From Desulfobacteraceae bacterium (GTDB lineage: Bacteria; Desulfobacterota; Desulfobacteria; Desulfobacterales; Desulfobacteraceae), in NCBI GenBank assembly GCA_003354055.1, contig PIVQ01000200.1, positions 1 to 10,427 on the forward strand: a stretch of 10,427 nt of DNA. The letters are read 5' to 3'. Positions within the stretch are counted from its first letter, which is position 1; each line of letters begins with the position of its first letter. Made by a program: the position numbers and the translations under genes. Below the pieces are notes generated by a model. That model saw nothing but the letters and a program-made list of their open reading frames with translations. It did not search any database and had not been told where the DNA came from. This document shows, piece by piece, positions 1-6,162 of the stretch.

Positions 1-103
1 AATATTCAAGGCAGCATAATAAACGGGCGGCTCGTAGGTCGCCTATATCACAAAACAAGGGAGCGCAGTTTCCACTTAAGAAATCTCGTTTCGTGGTCTA
101 AGA

Positions 104-2305
104 TTGGGGGTAGGCGCACCTCTATTTCCCATTGCCCGAATGCGTTTACACAACCAACTTAACGAATTGCGGGTGGTTGAGTTGCGTTTTTCAGATAATG
201 AGACAGCTGAATTTTTTAATCAAAAAATGAATCTTAAACTTTCATTGGAAGAAATTAATATACTAAAAAATCGAACTGAAGGTTGGGTGGCTGGATTACA
301 ATTGGCTGGATTATCGATGAAATCTCGTAAAGACATCTCATCATTTGTAAATACTTTTGCTGGTAATGACCGATACATTGTTGATTATCTTGTTGAAGAT
401 GTTCTAAATCGGCAAGCAGCTGAAATTCAAAATTTCTTATTACAAACATCTGTTTTAAGCCGTTTGTCAGGACCACTTTGTGATTATGTTACCAATGTTC
501 CTGGAAGTCAAAGTATGTTGGATGAATTAGAATCAGCCAATCTTTTTATTATTCCTTTAGACAATAAGAGAAAATGGTACAGGTATCATTATCTATTTGC
601 GGATCTGCTTCAGGAAAGACTTAAAAATACACAATCGGATGCTGTTAGATTATTACATTTGAGAGCAAGTGAATGGTATGAAAATAATGGATTCGATGAA
701 TTTGCGATTGAACATGCACTTGCTGTAAAAGATTATGATCTTTCTTCTCGGTTAATCCAAAAAATGGCAGATAAGGTGTGGAAAAAAGGTGAAATTTCGA
801 AAATGTTTAAATGGTTCGAGATTTTACCAAAAGATAATATTAGTACTAAGCCTAAACTATGTGTCCTTTATTCTTGGCTACTTGTTAAAAATGGGCAATA
901 TGAAAAAGCAGAAAATTATCTTAAGTTTGCAACTAAGATAACTGAAGTTAGAATTGAATCCTTAAGTACAGAACTTGGGGATGTATTACCAGCGGAGCTA
1001 AAAGAACTTCGTGGTTTGACTGCTCTTGTGTATGCCAGTATGGCTTCAATAAATGAAAACGAATTTAAAGTTTTTGAGTATGCCGAAAAAGCTTTAAGTT
1101 TTATACCTTCAGAAGATTTAGTTGCCAGAGGATGTGCATTGCTCATATCAGCTAAGGCTCTCTATCAGAAGCAAGATTTAGGTGAAAGTATAAAAATTTT
1201 TTCAGAAGTTAGAGAAATAGCAAAAAAAATACAGAATAAAAATCTCTATATTGAACCAGTTTGGCCAATGATTGCAATATATAAATTTTGTGGACAATTT
1301 AACAAAGTTATAGAAACGTATAAACAACTCCTTGAAATAGTAAGTGAAGAAGAGTTGGCTCAAACATTAGTTGGTGCATCGATATTAGTGCTTTGGGGGG
1401 ATGTCCTTCAAAAACAGAATAAATTAGATGAGGCTTTGCATTACTCAACCATTGGGGTAAATGTATTAGAACAGGGGATCGATGTCGGAACTTTATGTAT
1501 CGCCTATTTTATCCAATTAAAAATTTTTGGTGCAATAAAAGATGATTCCAGTGCAAAAAAACTGATTAAAAAAATGGAGGAATTAGAAAATGATAATGAT
1601 TTACCCCTATGGGAGAAAGGGCGGAGTCAAGCTCAGATAGCCAGTTATTGGCTAAAAAAAGGAGAATTAGAGAAGGTTTCCCTTTATATTGAAAAAAACA
1701 AGTTTAAAATTGATGAAGAAAAGGTAGCTTATAGACTTCCAGGGCTTATGTTATTTGCTAGATATTTAGTTGAACAGGATCGTTCAGAAGAGGCTATTAA
1801 ATTAGTAGAAAGCATACTTGAAATATTAAAAATTCCAGATGGGAATGAGTTTCAGTTGGAAGTGATCTTAATTAAAACTTCTGCATATCATAAATTAGGA
1901 AATCGTGACGAATCATTAAAAACACTTTCTGAGGCGTTGACTTTATCGGAAAATTGTGGATCTATCAGTTTTTTCCTTAATGAAGGAAAACATATTTCTG
2001 ATCTTTTAGAAAATATTCGTAACTCAGATATTCAAATTTCACAAAGTTATGTTGAGGAAATTTTAACTGCTTTTGGTCAAACAAAAACATTTGAAACAGA
2101 GATTGGTTTTATTGATCAATTAAGTGTACGTGAAATGGAGGTGCTTAGACTAATGGCTGAAGGAAAGTCAAATAATGAAATATCGGAACAACTCTTCATA
2201 GCACTTAGTACGGTCAAGACTCATGTAAGAAAAATATATAGAAAATTAAATGTACATAATCGTATTGAAGCTTCAATAAAAGCTAAAGAACTAAACCTCC
2301 TATAA
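104..2305 (+). CDS. MalT-like LuxR-family transcriptional regulator, N-terminally truncated
   Basis: Resembles the large ATP-dependent LuxR regulators of the MalT (LAL/STAND) type. What is visible, in order: a piece matching the end of the NTPase module (residues 8-30, APLFPIARMR then LNELRVVELRFS), the following winged-helix stretch (RTEGWVAGLQLAGLSM, about 57-72; YIVDYLVEDVL, 91-101; YRYHYLFADLLQERL, 159-173), a long helical TPR-like sensor region (about 180-650), and a C-terminal LuxR helix-turn-helix (673-733; LSVREMEVLRLMAEG, STVKTHVRKIYRKL). Family members are usually about 900 residues; roughly 150 N-terminal residues, including the Walker A and B motifs, are absent. The start given is a TTG without a Shine-Dalgarno sequence, and an in-frame TAA lies at 77-79, so the gene is probably a 5'-truncated remnant although more than 700 codons remain open. 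It is strongly AT-rich compared with the right half of the window, which suggests transfer. The family and truncation are secure; whether it is expressed is unknown. Confidence 0.85.
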   Translation: MGVGAPLFPIARMRLHNQLNELRVVELRFSDNETAEFFNQKMNLKLSLEEINILKNRTEGWVAGLQLAGLSMKSRKDISSFVNTFAGNDRYIVDYLVEDVLNRQAAEIQNFLLQTSVLSRLSGPLCDYVTNVPGSQSMLDELESANLFIIPLDNKRKWYRYHYLFADLLQERLKNTQSDAVRLLHLRASEWYENNGFDEFAIEHALAVKDYDLSSRLIQKMADKVWKKGEISKMFKWFEILPKDNISTKPKLCVLYSWLLVKNGQYEKAENYLKFATKITEVRIESLSTELGDVLPAELKELRGLTALVYASMASINENEFKVFEYAEKALSFIPSEDLVARGCALLISAKALYQKQDLGESIKIFSEVREIAKKIQNKNLYIEPVWPMIAIYKFCGQFNKVIETYKQLLEIVSEEELAQTLVGASILVLWGDVLQKQNKLDEALHYSTIGVNVLEQGIDVGTLCIAYFIQLKIFGAIKDDSSAKKLIKKMEELENDNDLPLWEKGRSQAQIASYWLKKGELEKVSLYIEKNKFKIDEEKVAYRLPGLMLFARYLVEQDRSEEAIKLVESILEILKIPDGNEFQLEVILIKTSAYHKLGNRDESLKTLSEALTLSENCGSISFFLNEGKHISDLLENIRNSDIQISQSYVEEILTAFGQTKTFETEIGFIDQLSVREMEVLRLMAEGKSNNEISEQLFIALSTVKTHVRKIYRKLNVHNRIEASIKAKELNLL

Positions 2306-2309
2306 AAAA

Positions 2310-2957
2310 TTACTTAGGCCCAACCTTCCATTTGGCAGCAAGTGCGATCAAACGATTTATGTTGTCAATTCTAAGTTTCGATTTAATTCTGTCTTTATAA
2401 GTCCCAACTGTTTTAATACTCAAATTAAGCATATTTGCAATTTCTCTAGAAGTCAGCCCTTCTCCAATCATGTCAAATATTTCTAACTCTCTTATGGTCA
2501 GCCGCTTGAGAGGGGATTCGGCATCCTCTTTCCTGGAAGTGCTAAGTTGCTTCAGCAGGGTCGTTTTAATCCCTTCACTTATGAACAACTCACCGGCGAG
2601 GACCTCTCTTATCCCTCTTATGACACATTTTGGGGCCTCATGCTTCATGATATACCCTTTTGCACCGGCCATTATCGTGCTTTCTGCATATAAGGACTCA
2701 TGATGCATAGAGAGAATCAGTACAGGTATTTGTGGATATGACTGCTTCATTTCATGAAGCACTTCAAAACCGCTTCCGTCTTCAAGAGTTATATCCAGAA
2801 CGATCACGTCAGGAGATATTTTGGGAATTTTATGTAAAGCGTCCTTAACAGATGAACAACTATCGCAGACGATCATGTCCTCTTCATAGTTTATTATTTC
2901 AATCAATCCAATTGAAAACAGTGGATGGTCTTCAATTATAAAAATACGGTGCTCCAT
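2310..2957 (-). CDS. NarL/FixJ-type response regulator
   Basis: A 215-residue two-component response regulator: phosphorylation by a partner kinase should control DNA binding. The receiver domain (about 4-120) has the acidic pair E9-D10, the phospho-acceptor D55 (VIVLDITLEDG), the switch residue S83 and the conserved lysine K105 (GAKGYIMK). After a short linker comes a LuxR-type helix-turn-helix (about 153-200; LTIRELEIFDMIGEGLTSREIA, with KTVGTYKDRIKSKL as recognition helix). The length is typical of the family. The ATG has AGAGAGG six bases upstream. It lies 84 bp downstream of the histidine kinase on the same strand, so the two are probably co-transcribed. Its stop is 4 bp from the stop of the convergent MalT-like gene. 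All catalytic receiver residues are present. Targets cannot be read from the sequence. Confidence 0.95.
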   Translation of the reverse strand: MEHRIFIIEDHPLFSIGLIEIINYEEDMIVCDSCSSVKDALHKIPKISPDVIVLDITLEDGSGFEVLHEMKQSYPQIPVLILSMHHESLYAESTIMAGAKGYIMKHEAPKCVIRGIREVLAGELFISEGIKTTLLKQLSTSRKEDAESPLKRLTIRELEIFDMIGEGLTSREIANMLNLSIKTVGTYKDRIKSKLRIDNINRLIALAAKWKVGPK

Positions 2958-3041
2958 TTACGGCCTCTCTTGTGGGTTAATTGAAAGCTGTGACCTGGGG
3001 GCAAGGTTTCAATTTATCGAACCATGTTAAAATCCAAATTT

Positions 3042-3827
3042 CTAACTCTTCTCCTGGGGGAAATACACATTGACAGACGTGCCTTTACCTATTTTGCTAT
3101 CAATGAATATGTAACCGCCAAGCTTTTTGACAATTGATGCGGTTATTGGTATTCCCAGTCCTGTTCCCCGGCTCCGATCCTTTGTTGTAAAATACGGTTC
3201 AAACACGTTTTTAATATTTTTCCTGTCTATGCCATGGCCGGTATCTATAATTTCTAATTTGATAAAGTTTTTTTCCAAATTGTTTAGTTTAAGGCAAGTA
3301 TCAAATACGTTGATAGTTAAGACACCTTCATTTCCAATGGCATGAGTCGCATTTGTTAATAGGTTCATTACTACTTGGTAGATTCGATCTGGAGAAGCAT
3401 CAATAACAGACTCAGAAGTAATTTTTTTTTTAAGTTTGATTCCCTCTGGCAGAATGGTTCGGTATAAATCAATAATTTCATTGATCAGTTCACTTAAGAC
3501 AACATGGCATTTTTCAGTATGTTTTATTTTTTTATTATTCAGTGTTTTTTTATTATTCAGTATTTGATTAACTGCTTTTTCGCTGTAATTTATTATCTGA
3601 TCAATATATTTCCCGGACTTATCCGGGTTATTCAGATTTCGTTTTGCCAATAGTGAATATGCTATGATTCCGGAAAGAATGTTATTGAAATCATGCACTA
3701 TCTTCGAATCAGATATCCCAATCGATTCTGTTGTTTGAGGGTGTTGAGCCTGTGTCTCGAAGAATCTTGTAAAATTACTTTTAACAGCAACATCATTTAA
3801 CTTTTTTGTAAAAATATTACAATTCAA
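3042..3827 (-). CDS. Sensor histidine kinase (HDFNN type), no clear input domain
   Basis: A compact histidine kinase, likely partner of the response regulator just downstream. Residue numbers count from the outermost possible start, a TTG at 3863. The phospho-acceptor is H57 in a VHDFNNILSGI dimerisation helix. The HATPase domain has the N box (MNLLTNATHAI, 166-176), G1 (DTGHGI, 207-212), F box (FEPYFTTK, 221-228) and G2 (GTGLGI, 233-238), so all kinase motifs look intact. No ATG exists before residue 166. I chose the TTG at 3827 (codon 13) because AAAGG lies eight bases before it; the TTG at 3863 has no ribosome-binding sequence and would add a short hydrophobic stretch. Either way only about 45-55 residues precede the histidine, so no PAS, HAMP or periplasmic sensor domain is present: the protein is probably soluble, or the gene has lost its 5' part. 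A 6-residue tandem repeat sits at 102-112. Confidence 0.9.
   Translation of the reverse strand: MNCNIFTKKLNDVAVKSNFTRFFETQAQHPQTTESIGISDSKIVHDFNNILSGIIAYSLLAKRNLNNPDKSGKYIDQIINYSEKAVNQILNNKKTLNNKKIKHTEKCHVVLSELINEIIDLYRTILPEGIKLKKKITSESVIDASPDRIYQVVMNLLTNATHAIGNEGVLTINVFDTCLKLNNLEKNFIKLEIIDTGHGIDRKNIKNVFEPYFTTKDRSRGTGLGIPITASIVKKLGGYIFIDSKIGKGTSVNVYFPQEKS
3527..3561. repeat. 18-bp in-frame tandem repeat inside the kinase gene
   Basis: The 17-mer TTTTTTTATTATTCAGT occurs at 3527-3543 and again at 3545-3561, a period of 18 bases. On the coding (minus) strand this gives LNNKKT followed by LNNKKI (residues 102-112 of the longest kinase reading), in the segment joining the dimerisation helices to the ATPase domain. 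Because 18 is a multiple of three the reading frame is kept. Confidence 0.9.
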
Positions 3828-3863
3828 TAGAATAACCTTTAAAATATTGATGATTAATTGCAA

Positions 3864-4099
3864 GGCATTTTTTTATTAATGATCTACATCAGAGTTGTTT
3901 TATCATTACAAAAATATCCTAATCCTTTTTTCCTTATTTCATCCCCATGCCAAAAAAAATCGCACTACCCTTGAGCCCAAAGATTTGATATCGGTGTATG
4001 GTTTCCATTTCACGGCATCAGGGCTGAGAAAAATTTTGACGTTCTTAAAGAATTTTTTTTGGTTGAAATTGATTTTTCTTTTAACATTGCTGTCGTCCT
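3864..4099. other. AT-rich intergenic region between small gene and kinase
   Basis: Minus-strand leader of the kinase gene and 3' flank of the small gene at 4100. It holds several A/T homopolymer runs and one possible small ORF (4010-4087). A plus-strand open stretch of 70 codons here lacks a ribosome-binding sequence and has hydrophobic low-complexity content, so it is not called. I find no convincing promoter or terminator hairpin. Confidence 0.6.
4010..4087 (-). CDS. Possible small ORF, 25 residues, coupled to the upstream gene
   Basis: An ATG at 4087 is preceded by AAAGGA eight bases upstream; that site overlaps the stop codon of the 75-residue gene at 4100-4327, and the ATG lies only 12 bases beyond that stop. 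The reading (MLKEKSISTKK, then a mixed tail ending ALMP) is basic and serine-rich and runs to a TGA at 4012-4010. The spacing would suit translational coupling. The peptide resembles nothing I know and AT-rich DNA easily yields such an ORF, so this is a weak call. Confidence 0.25.
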   Translation of the reverse strand: MLKEKSISTKKNSLRTSKFFSALMP

Positions 4100-4327
4100 T
4101 TACTTGATACTCCGGATAACTGAAATCAAAGGCAGTCCCAGGTCATTAACGCGGTTGAGAATACCATGCAAAGCTGCCTGATCAGAAACGTTAACCCGTA
4201 TTTTTGTTCTTGTGTTTTTTGACTGGATAATCTGGCCTTCAAACCAGTCTGACCAAGCTCCTTCAAGCCGCCCCATCACCTCAATCTCATAGACCGATGC
4301 CCCATGCCACGGGAATTGTTCTGTCAT
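4100..4327 (-). CDS. Small protein of an uncharacterised WSDWF/DQAALHG family
   Basis: A 75-residue cytosolic protein with no signal peptide or membrane segment. It looks like a short alpha/beta protein: VYEIEVMGRLEGAWSDWFEG near the start, a strand pair (KIRVNVSD), then DQAALHGILNRVNDLGLPL and ISVIR at the end. From memory this pattern recurs in many short hypothetical proteins of environmental bacteria (W-S-x-W-F-x-G, then D-Q-A-A-L-H-G-x-L-x-x-x-x-D-L-G-L-P-L); none has a function I know. I chose the ATG at 4327 because GAGGAG sits seven bases upstream; an in-frame ATG at 4342 would add five residues but would place that site inside the coding sequence. It may be the first gene of a short minus-strand transcript with the small ORF downstream. 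The gene call is strong, the function unknown. Confidence 0.85.
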   Translation of the reverse strand: MTEQFPWHGASVYEIEVMGRLEGAWSDWFEGQIIQSKNTRTKIRVNVSDQAALHGILNRVNDLGLPLISVIRSIK

Positions 4328-4392
4328 AGCTGTACTCCTCATATGGTTATATTAATCTAAACACAAGACTAATCCGGATCACGGATGAGCAC

Positions 4393-4414
4393 ATCATCCC
4401 AAAGGATGATTTTT
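4393..4414. promoter_or_regulatory. Short hairpin upstream of the small gene
   Basis: ATCATCC (4393-4399) and GGATGAT (4404-4410) are perfect inverted repeats around a CAAA loop, followed on the plus strand by TTTT. The stem has only three G-C pairs. It lies in the minus-strand leader of the gene at 4100-4327, so it might be a weak terminator or leader structure; no function is shown. Confidence 0.3.
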
Positions 4415-4440
4415 AGGGATGAATTTTGAAATTTTGGATG

Positions 4441-4480
4441 ACTTTTAGGAAATGTGGAGGGCTTTTAGGAAATGTGGAGC
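4441..4480. repeat. 20-bp tandem direct repeat, two copies
   Basis: CTTTTAGGAAATGTGGAG occurs at 4442-4459 and 4462-4479; the 20-base units differ only at their first and last bases. A degenerate relative of the first part (TTTTTAGGGATGAATTTT) precedes them at about 4410-4426. The repeats lie in non-coding DNA between the small gene and the solute-binding protein gene. They could be a paired protein-binding site or a simple slippage duplication. Confidence 0.75.
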
Positions 4481-4610
4481 ATTGTGTCTCTAAATTGGGC
4501 CCAAACGACTAACTGAAATAATTTGTACCGGATTAACCGGCAAAATGACTGGCTGCCGATCGGATCAAAGTGGCCAGGCTGAAGGATTGCTGGATAATCG
4601 GATCCAATCA

Positions 4611-5501
4611 TCAAGGCTTGTAGATCGGGTAATTGTCGTAATCTTTGTAAAAGCCGCCTTTTTCAAGATAGGCAGCATCCAGATGCGTTTTGAATTCTTT
4701 CCCAAATCCATGCGGATTCTTGTATTTGGCAAGTATTTTTTGCCAAATACCGGCCTGTTTCATTTTTAACAGCTCCTGGTCCATGGTGCGGATCAAACCT
4801 TTTTCAACCCATGGTGATTTCCGTGAGACCATCGGTACAAAATGGAATCGAGTAAAAAACCAATTGACATCAATCTCTACCAATTGATCTCTCACCCCCT
4901 TTTTTTCTGCCCACCAATTTGTCCAGGTCGACGAATTAATGACCAAATCTCCCCTTTTCTTAGCAAGCATGATGGGAATTCTTTCAAACTTGGGAACTTC
5001 ATTGATAGTATATCCGTCTGCTTTTTTTAAGAAAGCGGCAGCCCATCCGTTGCCAAGGAAATCAACGATCTCGTATGGCTTCAGTCCTTCAAGGGAAGTG
5101 AAACCTTTTACTTTTTCGGCAAGTTCGACATTGTCTTGATGAACAAATACATTCCAATAATTGGGCATGACGCTCTCTTTGCCAAAAACGGCATATTTGA
5201 ATCTCGATCCAGTAGGGGTGGTCAACATGACGTCGGCTTTACCTTTCTCGATCATCTTCTGGCTTCTTTTCCAGGGTAAGAAGACGTGTTCTGCCTTTAA
5301 ACCGAGGTTGCTGCAGATGTGATTCGAAATTTCAACCAAAATGCCGTTGGGTACATTGTTTTCCAGCCAGCTTATTGGCGCTGCATCTTCCATATACACT
5401 ATTTTAACGACAGGTTTGTCCGTGGCCAAAACCGGCCCGTACATGAATGAAACAAGCAAAGCAATTATTAGACTAATTGGTACCGGCAGTTTCACTTTCA
5501 T
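4611..5501 (-). CDS. Periplasmic solute-binding-like protein (SBP_bac_3-type fold)
   Basis: A 296-residue exported protein. The first 26 residues form a Sec signal peptide (basic MKVK, hydrophobic core ISLIIALLVSF, cleavage likely after VLA). The mature part reads like a class of periplasmic binding proteins with the amino-acid-receptor fold: VVKIVYMEDAAPISWLENN then NGILVEISNHI (about 31-62), RSQKMIEKGKADVMLTTPT (79-97), and a C-terminal helix region (LLKMKQAGIWQKILAKY). In the canonical family such proteins deliver amino acids or similar small solutes to ABC permeases, or act as sensory domains. No permease or ATPase gene lies within the window, so it may serve a distant transporter or a receptor (inference). 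The ATG has AAGGAGGAG ending five bases upstream, a strong ribosome-binding site. It is divergent from the beta-helix gene. The ligand cannot be deduced. Confidence 0.85.
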   Translation of the reverse strand: MKVKLPVPISLIIALLVSFMYGPVLATDKPVVKIVYMEDAAPISWLENNVPNGILVEISNHICSNLGLKAEHVFLPWKRSQKMIEKGKADVMLTTPTGSRFKYAVFGKESVMPNYWNVFVHQDNVELAEKVKGFTSLEGLKPYEIVDFLGNGWAAAFLKKADGYTINEVPKFERIPIMLAKKRGDLVINSSTWTNWWAEKKGVRDQLVEIDVNWFFTRFHFVPMVSRKSPWVEKGLIRTMDQELLKMKQAGIWQKILAKYKNPHGFGKEFKTHLDAAYLEKGGFYKDYDNYPIYKP

Positions 5502-5666
5502 TGTCTCTCCTCCTTGATTTGTACGATATAGGCTAAACGGGGTGTCTACAATGTCGGGGGCGAATCAAACTATGAACTCCTGTTAATATATCAAACTTAT
5601 ATTTCAATTCAAAGCTATCTTCTCCCTCTTCAAAGATCAATAAGTCCAAAACTTATTATTCAGTAG

Positions 5667-5810
5667 GCGCACAGCCCACCAAATAACCAACCGTTACCGG
5701 TCGAAATCGGTAAGCGACTGTATACTGATTGGGACAAGAAGGCCTGTTTAGAATATGAAAAGAAGTCGAGAACCTACAGATATATAGGCGATGAGCTGAT
5801 TGTATTCTAA
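5667..5810 (+). pseudogene. Possible gene remnant, C-terminal 47 codons
   Basis: From just after a TAG at 5664-5666 the frame stays open to a TAA at 5808-5810 and gives a charged, protein-like reading (VEIGKRLYTDWDKKACLEYE, then KKSRTYRYIGDELIVF at the end). There is no ATG or GTG start with a ribosome-binding site, so if it is real it is the 3' end of a decayed gene. I do not recognise the family. A stretch of this length can also occur by chance. Confidence 0.25.
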
Positions 5811-5860
5811 ATCCATATTTTTTATTATTCCCAATAATTAAGCTATCAATTAAAGGATTT

Positions 5861-5923
5861 ATGAAAAGGAGGTGTCGTTCAGATTGTCTCTATTTTTTTT
5901 GGGGGGGGGATATGGTTTTCTGA
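5861..5923 (+). CDS. Possible small ORF containing a T8G9 tract
   Basis: ATG at 5861 follows AAAGGA (5852-5857) at short spacing. The 20-codon reading (MKRRCRSDCLYFFWGGDMVF) ends at TGA 5921-5923. It contains eight T (5893-5900) followed by nine G (5901-5909). One extra base in that tract would join it to a second open stretch that runs to a TAA at 6016-6018, giving about 52 residues. The product is not recognised, and coding is only suggested by the start context. Confidence 0.2.
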   Translation: MKRRCRSDCLYFFWGGDMVF

Positions 5924-5938
5924 CGAATGACATACACA

Positions 5939-5952
5939 ATAGATCAATCTAT
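5939..5952. promoter_or_regulatory. Gapped palindrome ATAGAT-CA-ATCTAT
   Basis: Six-base perfect arms around a two-base centre, about 210 bp before the beta-helix gene. The size and symmetry suit a dimeric helix-turn-helix regulator, but no regulator is linked to it by the sequence. Confidence 0.3.
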
Positions 5953-6026
5953 GATGTGAGATTCGGTGCTCAATTACTCAATCGTAAAAATAGCTCCAAA
6001 GTATGCGTCTCTGCTTAATACAAAAT

Positions 6027-6040
6027 GATCCAATTGGATC
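6027..6040. promoter_or_regulatory. Perfect 14-bp palindrome GATCCAATTGGATC
   Basis: A fully symmetric 14-base sequence in non-coding DNA, 122 bp upstream of the ATG at 6163. It is a candidate operator for the beta-helix gene. It also contains two GATC sites. Binding partner unknown. Confidence 0.35.
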
Positions 6041-6149
6041 GAAAGCAGTGATAGAGCCGAGCTACCCTTTTCTAAACTTGACTGGATCACATGCTTTGAA
6101 GCAACAGAGTTGACGGGATTCAGCTATCCAAATACCTATTACCATCATT

Positions 6150-6156
6150 AAAGGAG
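6150..6156 (+). promoter_or_regulatory. Ribosome-binding site for the beta-helix gene
   Basis: AAAGGAG lies six bases before ATG 6163 and fixes that start, which is also the only one that gives a complete signal peptide. Confidence 0.8.
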
Positions 6157-6162
6157 TCTCTA

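Larger units (their letters stand above)
5502..6162. other. Long divergent intergenic region
   Basis: About 660 bp separate the divergent starts at 5501 and 6163. It contains a stop-free stretch resembling a gene remnant (5667-5810), a 6-bp inverted repeat TTACCG/CGGTAA (5694-5699 with 5708-5713), a small ORF with a T8G9 run (5861-5923), a 14-base gapped palindrome (5939-5952) and a perfect 14-base palindrome (6027-6040). No unambiguous -35/-10 promoter pair was found for either gene. Confidence 0.7.

Noticed and set aside
110..119. GTAGGCGCAC shared with 5663-5672
   Set aside because: A 10-base match is expected many times by chance in a 10 kb window and the flanks do not match.
3895..4107. 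Plus-strand 70-codon open frame with a hydrophobic C-terminus
   Set aside because: No ribosome-binding site, low-complexity T-rich DNA, and it ends inside the real small gene on the other strand.
5694..5713. Inverted repeat TTACCG/CGGTAA as an attC or attachment site
   Set aside because: The stem is only 6 bp and no integron core sites, integrase or duplicated flank are present.
6110..6138. TTGACG followed by TACCTA as a promoter for the beta-helix gene
   Set aside because: The -10 match is poor and transcription would start almost on top of the ribosome-binding site.
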